A stretch of DNA of 64,000 nt from Cobetia amphilecti (lineage in GTDB: Bacteria > Pseudomonadota > Gammaproteobacteria > Pseudomonadales > Halomonadaceae), in the NCBI RefSeq assembly GCF_020217465.1, contig NZ_CP084115.1, forward strand, positions 1,240,001 through 1,304,000. Reading direction: 5' to 3'. The notes beneath the pieces are model-generated. The model was not told the DNA's origin. It was given only the letters and a program-made list of their open reading frames with translations, and did not search any database. How positions within the stretch are numbered: position 1 is the stretch's first letter; the number at the start of each line of letters is the position of its first letter. A program made the position numbers and the translations under genes. Shown in pieces: positions 40,693 to 50,307 of this stretch.

Positions 40693-42177
40693 ATGCCTGA
40701 AATAGCGTCCAAAATCCCCCGTATGCGTCTGGCGCGCAGCTTCCGTCGCTGGCTGGCGGGTGGCGTCGTCTGCTCGCTTGCCAGTCTGGTGCTGGCGCCG
40801 CAGGCGCTGGCCGCCAAGGTCGAGAACCTGCGCCTGTGGACCGCACCGGACCACACGCGGCTGGTGTTCGATCTCGACAGTGCCGCCAAGGCCAAGGTCT
40901 TCGGCCTCGACAATCCGCGCCGTCTGGTGATCGACCTTGCCGGCAGCGAAGTGGCCAGTGCCGCGGTCGAGCGCAAGTTCGCCGCGCTGAATCTCGAAGG
41001 CAGTGCCATCAAGTCGATCCGCAGCGGGCGTCAGGGGGATGCCCTGCGTGTGGTGCTCGACCTGACGCGCCCGGTCAATCCCAAGGACTTCACGCTGGCG
41101 CCGAATGCCAAGTACGGCAATCGCCTGGTGGTGGATCTCGAGTTCCCCGGCGAGTCGGCGGTCGAGAACCCCATCGACCCCATCGAGGCCCGTATCCGCG
41201 AGCAGGAACAGGCCGCGGCCAAGCGCAAGCTGAAGGGCGAGCCGGCGGAACCTGTGGTCAATACGCAGGCGGCGGCACATCCCAAGCGTGACATCATCAT
41301 CGCGATCGACCCTGGCCACGGCGGGGAAGACCCGGGCGCCAGCGGCCCCAGCGGGACTCGTGAGAAGGATGTGGTGCTCAAGATCGGCAAGCGCCTCAAG
41401 CGCATGTTCGATGCCCAGCCCGGCTTCAAGGCCATCCTGACCCGCAACAGCGATTACTACATTCCGCTGCGCAAGCGCACCGAGATCGCGCGTGAGCAGA
41501 AGGCGGACTTCTTCGTCTCGATTCACGCCGATGCCTTCAACAGCCCGCGCCCGCACGGCAGCTCGGTCTTTGCGCTCTCAAGCCGCGGGGCGACGTCCGA
41601 GACCGCACGCTGGCTGGCCGCCACTGAAAACCGTGCTGACCTGATCGGGGGCGTGGATGGCAATCTCAGCCTGAATGACAAGGATGAGATGCTGCGTGGC
41701 GTCTTGCTCGACCTGACCATGACCGCAACGCTCAATGACTCGCTGGCGGCGGGTAGCGGCGTGCTGGCCAACCTCGGACGCATGAATTCCCTGCACAAGC
41801 GACAGGTGGAGCAGGCGGGCTTCGTGGTGCTCAAGTCGCCGGATATCCCCTCGCTGCTGGTGGAGACGGGCTTCATCTCCAATCCCCAGGAAGAGCGCAA
41901 CCTCAACAGCGGCCCCTATCAGGAGAAGCTGGCGCGCTCGATCTTCTCGGGAATCCAGAGCCACTTCGAGCGCAATCCGCCGCCCGCGAGTCTGCTGGCA
42001 TGGCAGCGCAGCCAGGCACGCGGTGGCAACGGCGGCGAATATCGCGTCAAGAGTGGCGATACGCTGTCGGAAGTGGCCCAGCGCCACAACGTGAGCATGG
42101 CGGCCCTCAAGCAGGCCAACAACATGAGTGGCGACACGGTGCGCGTGGGCCAGCTGCTCAAGATCCCGCGCAGCTGA
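40693..42177 (+). CDS. amiB: N-acetylmuramoyl-L-alanine amidase (AmiB type) with LysM
   Basis: 494 residues if started at ATG 40693; ATG 40723 is also possible, and no start has a strong ribosome binding site. The signal peptide spans RSFRRWLAGGVVCSLASLVL to ALA. It is followed by an AMIN domain (about 45-140), Amidase_3 with zinc ligands in IDPGHGGEDPG, SIHADAF and VETGFISN, and a C-terminal LysM (YRVKSGDTLSEVAQRHNVS). It splits septal peptidoglycan during cell separation in the periplasm. Confidence 0.93.
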   Translation: MPEIASKIPRMRLARSFRRWLAGGVVCSLASLVLAPQALAAKVENLRLWTAPDHTRLVFDLDSAAKAKVFGLDNPRRLVIDLAGSEVASAAVERKFAALNLEGSAIKSIRSGRQGDALRVVLDLTRPVNPKDFTLAPNAKYGNRLVVDLEFPGESAVENPIDPIEARIREQEQAAAKRKLKGEPAEPVVNTQAAAHPKRDIIIAIDPGHGGEDPGASGPSGTREKDVVLKIGKRLKRMFDAQPGFKAILTRNSDYYIPLRKRTEIAREQKADFFVSIHADAFNSPRPHGSSVFALSSRGATSETARWLAATENRADLIGGVDGNLSLNDKDEMLRGVLLDLTMTATLNDSLAAGSGVLANLGRMNSLHKRQVEQAGFVVLKSPDIPSLLVETGFISNPQEERNLNSGPYQEKLARSIFSGIQSHFERNPPPASLLAWQRSQARGGNGGEYRVKSGDTLSEVAQRHNVSMAALKQANNMSGDTVRVGQLLKIPRS

Positions 42178-42340
42178 ACCTGACGTCATGAAGTCGCCCT
42201 GACCGCGCCTTGCGTTGGCGGGGCGCAGACACTGTCCGCTGATGCAGTTCCGGCATGCGTTGCTTGCCGTGGCTGGGTCGGCGGACAGTATCGTTTTCAG
42301 AGAAGCGGCGTTTTTCGCTCGTGTATCCAGGAGTCTATCG

Positions 42341-44671
42341 ATGTCTGACGAGCTGACCGACATGCAGCCCGCTCGCCCTGGCGAGCGACGGATCCGTATC
42401 CTCAATCCGCGCCTTGCCAACCAGATCGCGGCGGGTGAGGTCGTGGAGCGGCCGGCTTCCGTTGTCAAGGAGCTGGTCGAGAACGCCATCGATGCCGGCA
42501 GCACCCGCATCGAGCTGGAGCTGGAAGGTGGCGGTGCGCGGCTGATTCGCGTGCGCGACAACGGCTGCGGCATCACCGAGGAAGACCTGCCGCTGGCGCT
42601 GTCACGGCATGCGACCAGCAAGATCGAGAGCCTGGATGATCTCGAGGGCGTGGCGAGCCTCGGTTTCCGGGGCGAGGCACTGGCCTCGATCAGTTCGGTC
42701 TCGCGGCTGGAGCTGTTCTCGAATGTCTCGGAGGAACCGGCCAATGGCTGGCGGGTGGTGGCGGAAGGGCGCGAGATGGCGCCGCGCGTCTCCCCGGCGC
42801 CGCATCCGCGTGGCACCAGCGTCGCGGTGCGTGATCTGTTCTTCAATACGCCGGCGCGCCGCAAGTTCATGCGCACCGAGAAGACCGAGTTCGGTCATGT
42901 CGAGGAAAGCTTCCGGCGGCTGGCATTGTCACGCCACGACATCGGCTGGACGCTGCGCCACAACCAGAAGGTGGTGCACCAGCTGCGCGCCGGTGAAGAC
43001 ACCCTGACGGTGGAGCGGCGCATCGGTGCGTTGCTGGGGCGCAACTTCCTCGAGCATGCGCTGCATCTGGATATCGAGGCCTCCGGCCTGCGCCTGTCCG
43101 GCTGGGTGGGCTTGCCGACGCACTCGCGTGCCCAGGCCGATCAGCAGTACTTCTTCGTCAATGGCCGCGTGGTGCGCGACCGCCTGGTCGCGCATGCCGT
43201 GCGTCAGGCCTATCGCGATGTGCTGTTCCATGGTCGGCATCCGGTGTTCGTGCTCTACCTGGAGCTCGACCCGACGGTGGTAGATGTCAATGTTCACCCG
43301 ACCAAGCACGAAGTGCGCTTCCGGGACGGGCGCCTGGTGCATGACTTCCTGTTCTCGAGCCTGCACAAGGCGCTGGCCGAGGTGCGCCCCGGTGACAACA
43401 GCGCCGCGCCTACCGGCATCGAGGGGCAGGAGAAGGAAGAGGACCCCGGCTGGCAGCAGCAGGGCATGCGCCTTGGCCGTCAGGAACAGGATGCCCAGCC
43501 AAATGCCGCCACTGAACAGCAACCGTCATCGGCCGGTCCGCAGGCCGGGGGCGACTCGTCAGCCTCGCCAAGCGCGCCTGCAGGCCGCCCTGCGGCCCCC
43601 TGGCAGCCTTCCTCGCAGCTGCCGCCTGCCGGTGATGGTCGCTCCAGCGAACGCCTGAGTGCCGAGCGTGTGCGTCAGTTCATGGCCGGCTATCGGGCAC
43701 TGCACCCCAGCGAAGATCATCTGCTCACGCCGGGTGGCGGCGCAGGCGGCGCGGGCGTGGCCAATGATCCGGCGGCGATCGCCAGTGCCGAACGTGAGGC
43801 ACGGCGTGCGCCACGTGTCACGCTGGGCGAAGGTGGCCGCGAGGGTGACGGGCCAGGGCAGGGCGCAGGACAGGGCGCAGGACAGGGCAGTGCGCAGGCC
43901 GGTGTCGGGGAGTCTGCGCCCGGCTGGCGGGTCGACTCGGCGCCGGCGGGAGCGCCTTCCAGCGACGCAGGGCCTGGCATGTCGGCGCCGTCTGTCTCAG
44001 GCAGTTCGGTCTCGGGTGGTTCGGTCTCAGGCAGCTCGGCAGTGGTGATGCGTGGTCTGCCGGCCCAGAGTGACGACGATGACACGCCGCCGCTGGGCTA
44101 CGCCGTGGCGCAGCTGCACGGCGTCTATATCCTGTCGCAGACCTCGCGCGGGCTGGTGATGGTCGACATGCATGCCGCTCATGAGCGCATCACCTATGAG
44201 CGCATGAAGCAGCACGTTCACGGTGGCGGCCATCTGGAGGCCCAGCCGCTGCTGGTGCCGGTGTCGCTGGCGGTCAGTTCGCGTGAGATGGGTACCTTCG
44301 AGCGCGAGTCCGAGGCGTTCACGCGTCTGGGCGTCGAGCTGGACGCTGCCGGGCCGGAAACTCTGCTGGTGCGTCAGGTGCCGGTCGTGCTCGGCAATGC
44401 CGATGTGGAGCCCCTGGTGCGCGGCATGCTGGAAGATCTCGAGCGCTATGGACGCAGTGACCGCATGGAGGCGCACATGAATGAACTGCTCGCCGACATG
44501 GCGTGTCGCGGCAGCGTGCGCGCTAACCGCCGTCTGACGATTCCGGAAATGAATGCCCTGCTGCGTGACATGGAGCGCACCGAGCGCTCCGGGCAATGCA
44601 ATCATGGCCGGCCGACCTGGACCGAGCTTTCGATGCATGAGCTCGACAAGCTGTTCCTGCGCGGCCAGTAG
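42341..44671 (+). CDS. mutL: DNA mismatch repair protein MutL, long form
   Basis: 776 residues from ATG 42341 (CAGGAG upstream), about 160 longer than E. coli MutL. The GHKL ATPase has [26 protein letters not shown] and [12 protein letters not shown]. The C-terminal dimerisation domain has [12 protein letters not shown], matching the endonuclease motif D(Q/M)HA-x2-E-x4-E seen in Pseudomonas MutL, so it probably nicks DNA itself and no MutH is needed. The linker (about 355-570) is very long and partly made of Gly/Gln and Ser/Gly repeats. Confidence 0.95.
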   Translation: MSDELTDMQPARPGERRIRILNPRLANQIAAGEVVERPASVVKELVENAIDAGSTRIELELEGGGARLIRVRDNGCGITEEDLPLALSRHATSKIESLDDLEGVASLGFRGEALASISSVSRLELFSNVSEEPANGWRVVAEGREMAPRVSPAPHPRGTSVAVRDLFFNTPARRKFMRTEKTEFGHVEESFRRLALSRHDIGWTLRHNQKVVHQLRAGEDTLTVERRIGALLGRNFLEHALHLDIEASGLRLSGWVGLPTHSRAQADQQYFFVNGRVVRDRLVAHAVRQAYRDVLFHGRHPVFVLYLELDPTVVDVNVHPTKHEVRFRDGRLVHDFLFSSLHKALAEVRPGDNSAAPTGIEGQEKEEDPGWQQQGMRLGRQEQDAQPNAATEQQPSSAGPQAGGDSSASPSAPAGRPAAPWQPSSQLPPAGDGRSSERLSAERVRQFMAGYRALHPSEDHLLTPGGGAGGAGVANDPAAIASAEREARRAPRVTLGEGGREGDGPGQGAGQGAGQGSAQAGVGESAPGWRVDSAPAGAPSSDAGPGMSAPSVSGSSVSGGSVSGSSAVVMRGLPAQSDDDDTPPLGYAVAQLHGVYILSQTSRGLVMVDMHAAHERITYERMKQHVHGGGHLEAQPLLVPVSLAVSSREMGTFERESEAFTRLGVELDAAGPETLLVRQVPVVLGNADVEPLVRGMLEDLERYGRSDRMEAHMNELLADMACRGSVRANRRLTIPEMNALLRDMERTERSGQCNHGRPTWTELSMHELDKLFLRGQ
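43853..43898 (+). repeat. 12 bp tandem repeat in mutL linker
   Basis: CAGGGCGCAGGA at 43859-43870 and 43871-43882, with partial copies either side, encodes [12 protein letters not shown]. The same 12-mer occurs within the epmA repeat (about 30120-30131). Confidence 0.88.
43991..44035 (+). repeat. 15 bp tandem repeat (x3) in mutL linker
   Basis: Units TCTGTCTCAGGCAGT, TCGGTCTCGGGTGGT and TCGGTCTCAGGCAGC encode the Ser/Gly/Val-rich pentapeptides [10 protein letters not shown] and SVSGS. Confidence 0.88.
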
Positions 44672-44731
44672 ATGACGCCCCGTGTCGTAGCGGTTCACCC
44701 CTGATTCACCTCCCAGCCCAGACAATAGGCC

Positions 44732-45715
44732 ATGACCCAGATTCAACCCCCTGAAGATTCCCGACACCACGCGCCTGAGGTGGCTGACAAGCCGCCTGTC
44801 GTGTTGTTGATGGGGCCGACGGCCTCCGGCAAGACCGACCTCGCCATTCGCTGGCATGAGGAGCAGGGCGCGGAGCTGGTCAGTGTCGATTCGGCGCTGA
44901 TCTATCGCGGCATGGATATCGGCACGGCCAAGCCGAGCGCGGCAGAGCTGGCCCGAGCGCCACACCGCCTGATCGACTTTCTCGACCCGCTGGAGAGCTA
45001 TTCCGCCGCCGAGTTTCGTCGCGATGCGCTGGCGCATATCGCCGAGATCCAGTCCCGCGGCAAGATGCCGCTGCTGGTCGGCGGCACCATGATGTATTTC
45101 AAGCGTCTATTGGAAGGCGTGGCGGAGCTGCCGGCAGCGGATGCCGAGCTGCGCGCGGAGCTCGAGGCGCGTATCCAGTCCGAGGGTCTGTCGGCGCTGC
45201 ATGCGCAGCTGGCGCGGCTTGATCCGGCCACGGCACAGCGCATTCGGGCCACTGACCCCCAGCGGCTGACACGCGCGCTGGAGGTCTGTCTGATCAGCGG
45301 GCGCCCGATGAGCGAGCTGCTCGCGGAGCAGCCAGAGGCGGAACTTCCGTTCCGGCCGATAGCGATCGCACTGGCGCCCCACGATAGAGCCGTGTTACAT
45401 GAACGTATCGAGACGCGTTTTGATCAGATGTTGGAACAGGGCTTCATTGCCGAGGTCGAAGCGCTGAAGGCGCGTCCGGAGCTGCATGCGGGCCTGCCCT
45501 CGATACGTTGTGTCGGCTACCGTCAGGTGTGGGATTTTCTCGATGGCCATCTGAGCCGGGATGAGATGCGCGAACGCGGCATCATCGCGACGCGTCAACT
45601 CGCCAAGCGACAGTTGACCTGGTTGCGGAGCTGGCAGGGGATTCACCCGGTAGATTCCATGGGTGTAGATCCTTACAGTGAAACCTTGAAAATCGTGCGC
45701 CAGACCTGCACTTAG
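44732..45715 (+). CDS. miaA: tRNA dimethylallyltransferase
   Basis: 327 residues. P-loop [14 protein letters not shown] (about 26-39), [33 protein letters not shown] and [14 protein letters not shown] are MiaA signatures, with the C-terminal [11 protein letters not shown]. It adds dimethylallyl to A37 of UNN-reading tRNAs. It follows mutL by 60 bp and precedes hfq, in the order conserved in gammaproteobacteria. Confidence 0.96.
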   Translation: MTQIQPPEDSRHHAPEVADKPPVVLLMGPTASGKTDLAIRWHEEQGAELVSVDSALIYRGMDIGTAKPSAAELARAPHRLIDFLDPLESYSAAEFRRDALAHIAEIQSRGKMPLLVGGTMMYFKRLLEGVAELPAADAELRAELEARIQSEGLSALHAQLARLDPATAQRIRATDPQRLTRALEVCLISGRPMSELLAEQPEAELPFRPIAIALAPHDRAVLHERIETRFDQMLEQGFIAEVEALKARPELHAGLPSIRCVGYRQVWDFLDGHLSRDEMRERGIIATRQLAKRQLTWLRSWQGIHPVDSMGVDPYSETLKIVRQTCT

Positions 45716-45829
45716 CGTAACATGAGCGGTCACGACCCGCGCCCGTGAAGCCCCCTCAAGAGGGCAACCCGGAGCGCTGGCGAACATAACCATACTTACC
45801 TCGAACGAGACATTTTTACGGAGAGTCAC

Positions 45830-46078
45830 ATGTCCAAAGGTCAATCACTCCAGGACCCGTACCTGAACATCCTGCGCAAGGAACGTATCCCGGTCTCGAT
45901 CTTCCTGGTCAACGGCATCAAGCTGCAGGGCCAGATCGAATCCTTCGATCAGTTCGTGATCCTGCTGCGCAATACTGTCTCCCAGATGGTTTACAAGCAC
46001 GCTATCTCGACCGTGGTGCCGTCGCGCAATGTGCGCCTGCCGGCCCAGGATCCGAGCGTGCCGTCCACAGAAAGCTGA
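45830..46078 (+). CDS. hfq: RNA chaperone Hfq
   Basis: 82 residues. [20 protein letters not shown] holds the conserved Gln8 and N-terminal helix, [20 protein letters not shown] is the Sm1 motif and [12 protein letters not shown] the Sm2 motif. The C-terminal tail is short. Hexameric Hfq pairs small RNAs with mRNAs. ATG follows CGGAGAGTCAC; hflX starts 15 bp after its stop, so both are probably one transcript. Confidence 0.98.
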   Translation: MSKGQSLQDPYLNILRKERIPVSIFLVNGIKLQGQIESFDQFVILLRNTVSQMVYKHAISTVVPSRNVRLPAQDPSVPSTES

Positions 46079-46093
46079 AGTTAGAGGCGCTGA

Positions 46094-47464
46094 TTGTTCT
46101 TCGAACGACCCGAAGCCGGTGAAACGGCCGTCCTGGTGCATGTCAATTTCCGGGACGAAAAAGAACGCGAGGATGCCGGTGAGCTCCTCGAACTCGTACG
46201 TTCGGCAGGCGCCGTGCCGGCGACCCTCATCGAGGGTAGCCGGCCCCGCCCCGACTCCCGTACGTTCATCGGAGAAGGCAAGCTTGAGGAAGTGCAAGAG
46301 GCCCTGGCCGTGCACGAAGCCGAGCTGGTCATTTTCAACCATTCATTGAGTCCTTCCCAGCAGCGAAACCTCGAAGCCACGCTCAAGTGTCGCGTCATCG
46401 ACCGTACCGGTCTGATTCTCGACATCTTTGCCCAGCGTGCGCGGACCCATGAGGGCAAGCTGCAGGTGGAACTCGCACAGCTCGAGTACATGTCCACCCG
46501 CCTGGTGCGGGGTTGGACCCACCTTGAGCGTCAGAAAGGCGGTATCGGTCTGCGAGGCCCGGGGGAAACCCAGCTCGAGACTGACCGTCGCCTGTTGCGT
46601 GCCCGTATCAAGTCGATCCACAAGCGACTCGAGAAGGTGCACAAGCAGCGCGATCAGAACCGCCGTGCCCGTGCGCGTGCCGAGATCCCGAGCCTGTCGC
46701 TGGTCGGCTATACCAACGCCGGCAAGTCGACGCTGTTCAACGCGCTGACCACCTCCGAGGTGTACGCCGCCGATCAGCTGTTCGCGACGCTGGACCCGAC
46801 GCTGCGTCGTCTGGAGCTCGAGGATGTCGGTCCGGCAGTCCTGGCCGATACCGTCGGCTTCATTCGTCATCTGCCGCACAAGCTGGTGGAAGCCTTCCAG
46901 GCGACCCTGCAGGAAGCGGCGGAAGCGGATCTGCTGGTACATGTCATCGACGCCGCAGACCCGGAGAATGACCGCAATACCGAGCAGGTCAATCACGTCC
47001 TGAGCGAGATCGATGCCGGTGATGTGCCGCGTCTGTTGGTCATGAACAAGATCGATCGACTCGACATGGCGCCGCGCATCGAGCGTGATGGCTTCGGTCG
47101 TCCGCTGGCGGTGTGGCTGTCGGCACGCGACGGCAAGGGGCTGGATCTGCTGATGCAGGCCTTCGCCGAGCTGCTGTCCGACAACGTCATCTCCATGCAG
47201 CTGACGCTGGGGCCTGCCAAGTCCCGTCTGCGGGCAGGCCTGCATGAGCTGGACGCGGTCAAGGACGAGCAATATGACGAGCAGGGCAATGCGCTGCTGG
47301 ACATTCGTCTCGAGAAACGCGACTTTCTGCAGTTGTTGTCGCATCTTGGTGAATCGCCTGAAGATTATCTCGGCGGTGAACATGACGACCGCGAAGCCTG
47401 GCAGCGTGAGCTGTCCGCCGAACGCGCGGAAAAGCATCGCGTGTCGGTCACGCACAAGTCCTGA
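46094..47464 (+). CDS. hflX: Ribosome-splitting GTPase HflX, TTG start
   Basis: 456 residues starting at TTG 46094, after AGAGG; a TGA directly precedes it in frame, and MFFERPEAGETAVLVHV aligns with the conserved N-terminus, so the rare start is the only good choice. Features: GPGETQLETDRRLLRARI, P-loop VGYTNAGKSTLFNAL, DTVGFIRHLPHKLVEAFQ and NKIDRLD. HflX rescues stalled 70S ribosomes after heat or antibiotic stress. Confidence 0.96.
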   Translation: MFFERPEAGETAVLVHVNFRDEKEREDAGELLELVRSAGAVPATLIEGSRPRPDSRTFIGEGKLEEVQEALAVHEAELVIFNHSLSPSQQRNLEATLKCRVIDRTGLILDIFAQRARTHEGKLQVELAQLEYMSTRLVRGWTHLERQKGGIGLRGPGETQLETDRRLLRARIKSIHKRLEKVHKQRDQNRRARARAEIPSLSLVGYTNAGKSTLFNALTTSEVYAADQLFATLDPTLRRLELEDVGPAVLADTVGFIRHLPHKLVEAFQATLQEAAEADLLVHVIDAADPENDRNTEQVNHVLSEIDAGDVPRLLVMNKIDRLDMAPRIERDGFGRPLAVWLSARDGKGLDLLMQAFAELLSDNVISMQLTLGPAKSRLRAGLHELDAVKDEQYDEQGNALLDIRLEKRDFLQLLSHLGESPEDYLGGEHDDREAWQRELSAERAEKHRVSVTHKS

Positions 47465-47851
47465 TACCGTCTGGTAGCGAGACTTGCGCCGGTGCGCTGC
47501 GCTGCGCTCGACGAGAAGTGGCGCGCGACGCAGCATCGCACCGTTGTCGCATTGCAGTGGCAAGCACTACCCGGCATCCATCGCCGCGCACGAATGACGA
47601 TGGATGCCCTCGCGCAGGGCCTGCCCTGCGCGTCAGAGCAGCGGGCATTCAGCAGGATTGGCTGGATGCCGTCCGACGGACGATGGTCGTCGGGCAGGGC
47701 CATGGCCTTCTCCCGCAAGGGACGCGTCGCCATGCCGTACGAGAGAATCGGTCGCCGGAGGCCATCAGGCTCAAGGCATGGAACCGGTCGCAGCTGGCAG
47801 GGCGGCGTCATCATAATGACGAGCGGAACATCGACTGAGTGGAGACGACGT
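47465..47851 (+). other. 387 bp hairpin-rich gap between hflX and hflK
   Basis: Strong inverted repeats follow each other: GGCATCCATCG/CGATGGATGCC (47573-47608), CGCGCAGGGC/GCCCTGCGCG (47611-47632) and CGTCAT/ATGACG (about 47807-47822). None ends in a T-run. Open frames are merely 5' extensions of hflK or shadows. In enterics hflX and hflK are nearly adjacent, so this spacer is notable. It may be a structured leader or processing region. Confidence 0.45.
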
Positions 47852-49078
47852 ATGGCTTGGAATGAGCCGGGTGGCGGCAACCAGCATGACCCGTGGAGCG
47901 GCGGTGGTCGCAACGGGGACAAGAAGGGGGGCGGGGGTAGCGGCGGTGGCAATGGTGGACCGCCCGACCTCGACGAAGCGCTGAAGAAATTCCAGGACAA
48001 GCTCAACGGCATGCTCGGCAATGGCCGCAAGCGTCGTGGCGGTGCCGGTGGCAATGGCAATGGTGGCAACGGTGGCAGCACCAATGCCTTCGCACTGCCG
48101 GGTATCATCGGTGTCATCCTGGTCGCCATCTGGGCGGCTTCCGGTTTCTATCTGGTCGATCAGTCAGAGCGTGGCGTCGTGCTGCGTTTCGGCAAGTACA
48201 ACGACATCGTCGGTCCGGGCCTGCACTGGAATCCGCCGATCATCGACGATGTGCGTGAGGTCAACGTCACCAAGGTGCGTTCGCTCTCCCAGACCAAGTC
48301 GATGCTGACCCAGGACGAGAATATCGTCGAAGTCCAGATGTCCGTGCAGTATCAGGTGTCCAACCCGCGTGACTTCCTGCTCAACGTCCGTGCGCCCGAG
48401 ATCAGTCTCGAGAACGCCATGGACTCTGCGCTGCGTCACGAAGTCGGCAGTGCCGACATGAACGACATCCTGACCTCCGGTCGTGAACTGCTGGCCAGCA
48501 ACGTCAAGTCGCGCCTGCAGTCCTATTTGGACAACTACGGTGTCGGCCTGACGCTGCAGACCATCAACGTCGAGTCCACCTCTGCGCCGGCAGCGGTCCA
48601 GGATTCCTTCGATGACGTCATCAAGGCGCGTGAGGATCGTCAGCGCACGATCAACCAGGCACTGGCCTACGAGAACTCGATTCTCCCGGAAGCCCAGGGT
48701 CAGGCGCAGCGCATCATCGAGGAAGCCGAGGGTTACAAGGAGTCCGTGGTCGCGAAGTCCCAGGGTGAGGCCAACCGCTTCACGTCCCTGCTGACCGAGT
48801 ACCAGAAGGCGCCGGAAATCATCCGCGAGCGCATGTATCTGGAAACCATGGGTGAAGTGCTCGGCAAGACCAACAAGGTGCTGGTGGATGTCGAGAACGG
48901 CAATTCTCTCATGTACCTGCCGTTGGACAAGCTGGCCAACAAGTCCAGTGCTGCCGCCGAAGACAGCAGTGGCATGAGTCGTAGTGAGCTGGACCGTGTG
49001 TCCCGACAGGCGAGTGATGCCCTGAGCCGCAGCCAGAGCACTGACAGCAGCAACAGCATCCGTCGGGAGGGTCGTTAA
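47852..49078 (+). CDS. hflK: FtsH modulator HflK
   Basis: 408 residues from ATG 47852 (GTGGAGACGAC before it). The N-terminal 78 residues are Gly/Asn-rich (GGGGSGGGNGG), then a single membrane segment (PGIIGVILVAIWAASGFYLV), an SPFH/band-7 domain (SERGVVLRFGKYNDIVGPGL) and a coiled coil (about 260-330: EAQGQAQRIIEEAEGYKES). With HflC it forms a periplasmic cage around FtsH. The stop overlaps the hflC start by one base. Confidence 0.95.
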   Translation: MAWNEPGGGNQHDPWSGGGRNGDKKGGGGSGGGNGGPPDLDEALKKFQDKLNGMLGNGRKRRGGAGGNGNGGNGGSTNAFALPGIIGVILVAIWAASGFYLVDQSERGVVLRFGKYNDIVGPGLHWNPPIIDDVREVNVTKVRSLSQTKSMLTQDENIVEVQMSVQYQVSNPRDFLLNVRAPEISLENAMDSALRHEVGSADMNDILTSGRELLASNVKSRLQSYLDNYGVGLTLQTINVESTSAPAAVQDSFDDVIKAREDRQRTINQALAYENSILPEAQGQAQRIIEEAEGYKESVVAKSQGEANRFTSLLTEYQKAPEIIRERMYLETMGEVLGKTNKVLVDVENGNSLMYLPLDKLANKSSAAAEDSSGMSRSELDRVSRQASDALSRSQSTDSSNSIRREGR

Positions 49079-49959
49079 TGATCAACAATCGCTCACTGAT
49101 GGCCGTCGCCGGTCTGGCCGTAGTGGCCTGGCTTGGTAGCAACAGCCTCTACACGGTTGATGAGACCCAGCGCGCCATCAAGCTCAAGTTTGGTGAAGTG
49201 GTGGAAGACAACATCCAGCCCGGTCTGCACTTCAAGCTGCCGGTCTACAACACGATCCGTACCTTCGATACGCGCGTGTTGACGCTGGATGCCCAGGCAA
49301 GCCGTTATCTGACCCGCGAGAAGAAGGCCGTCATCGTCGACTCCTTCGTCAAGTGGAAGATCGTCGATCCGAAGCGCTACTACGAAGCGACTTCCGGCGA
49401 CGAGCAGATGGCCGAGCGCCTGATCGCGCCGCGTGTCGACGAGAGTCTGCGTAACGAGTTCGGCAAGCTCGAGCTGGTGCAGATCATCTCCGAGCAGCGT
49501 GACGCGCTGATGAAGAAGCCCACCGAAGAGCTCGACGAGGTGATGCGCAAGGAACTGGGGGTGTCGATTCTCGATATCCGCGTCAAGCGTATCGACCTGC
49601 CGGACGAAGTCTCCCAGGCGGTCTACGAGCGCATGAAGACCGAGCGTCAGCGTGAGGCACGTGAGTATCGTGCCCAGGGTCAGGAGCAGGCCGAGAAGAT
49701 TCAGGCCAATGCCGATCGTCGCCGTTCCGTTCTGCTCGCGCAGGCCGAAGAACAGGCGCAGACCCTGCGCGGTGAGGGCGATGCCTCCGCCGCTGCCATC
49801 TATGCCGGTGCCTACGGGGCGGATACCGAGTTCTTCCGCTTCTACCGCTCACTGCAGGCCTATCGCGACAGCTTCAAGGGCGATGGCAACATGATGGTCA
49901 TGCAGCCGGACAGCGAGTTCTTCCGCTTCTTCAAGGACCCGCAGGGTGGCAGCAAGTAA
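49078..49959 (+). CDS. hflC: FtsH modulator HflC
   Basis: 293 residues. An N-terminal membrane segment (SLMAVAGLAVVAWLGSNSLY) is followed by an SPFH domain (VDETQRAIKLKFGEVVEDNI), DSFVKWKIVDPKRYYEA and a coiled coil (REAREYRAQGQEQAEKI), ending FFRFFKDPQG. Partner of HflK. The TAATG overlap indicates translational coupling, ensuring equal amounts. Confidence 0.95.
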   Translation: MINNRSLMAVAGLAVVAWLGSNSLYTVDETQRAIKLKFGEVVEDNIQPGLHFKLPVYNTIRTFDTRVLTLDAQASRYLTREKKAVIVDSFVKWKIVDPKRYYEATSGDEQMAERLIAPRVDESLRNEFGKLELVQIISEQRDALMKKPTEELDEVMRKELGVSILDIRVKRIDLPDEVSQAVYERMKTERQREAREYRAQGQEQAEKIQANADRRRSVLLAQAEEQAQTLRGEGDASAAAIYAGAYGADTEFFRFYRSLQAYRDSFKGDGNMMVMQPDSEFFRFFKDPQGGSK

Positions 49960-50001
49960 GCAGCATCACTCAGCCCGAAGGCTTGCTTTCGGGGATGTTG
50001 C

Positions 50002-50032
50002 GCGCGGCCTCTGGCAGCATCAGAGGCCGCGC
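50002..50032 (+). terminator. Hairpin after hflC without T-run
   Basis: GCGCGGCCTCTG (50002-50013) pairs perfectly with CAGAGGCCGCGC (50021-50032). It is strong but followed by AGTGG, so it may act as a stabiliser of the hflKC mRNA end. Confidence 0.5.
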
Positions 50033-50100
50033 AGTGGATGAACGTCGCTCGAGAGGTCCGCGGGGTTCATCCCACAAGGATTCATGCTAGACTCCTGCAA

Positions 50101-50122
50101 CCGGGCACCGCCCGGTTTTTTT
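50101..50122 (+). terminator. Rho-independent terminator, with CTAGACT just upstream
   Basis: CCGGGC pairs with GCCCGG around ACC and is followed by seven T. CTAGACT (50087-50093) precedes it and resembles a -10 box, but a promoter there would give an RNA of some 20 nt. The simplest reading is the end of the hfq-hflC transcript, 140 bp after hflC. Confidence 0.85.
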
Positions 50123-50307
50123 GTGGCCGCTTTTCATGCACAGGCGCAAGGCCGACAGGAAAGCGTCGAGCAGGACCTTGCTTCACGGGTCTCGGTCGGC
50201 TGCTGTGAAATCCCCCGCAGGCGTCGCGTTCGTCACGCACGCCAGCCGGGTGAATTTCCTCGCGTCACGAGTCACCCCTTGTCATAAATCTCTCGCAGGA
50301 TAGCGCA

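Noticed and set aside
50087-50122. Independent small RNA starting at CTAGACT
   Set aside because: The terminator begins within the first bases after the expected start, so no useful transcript would result; it is better read as the end of the hflC transcript.
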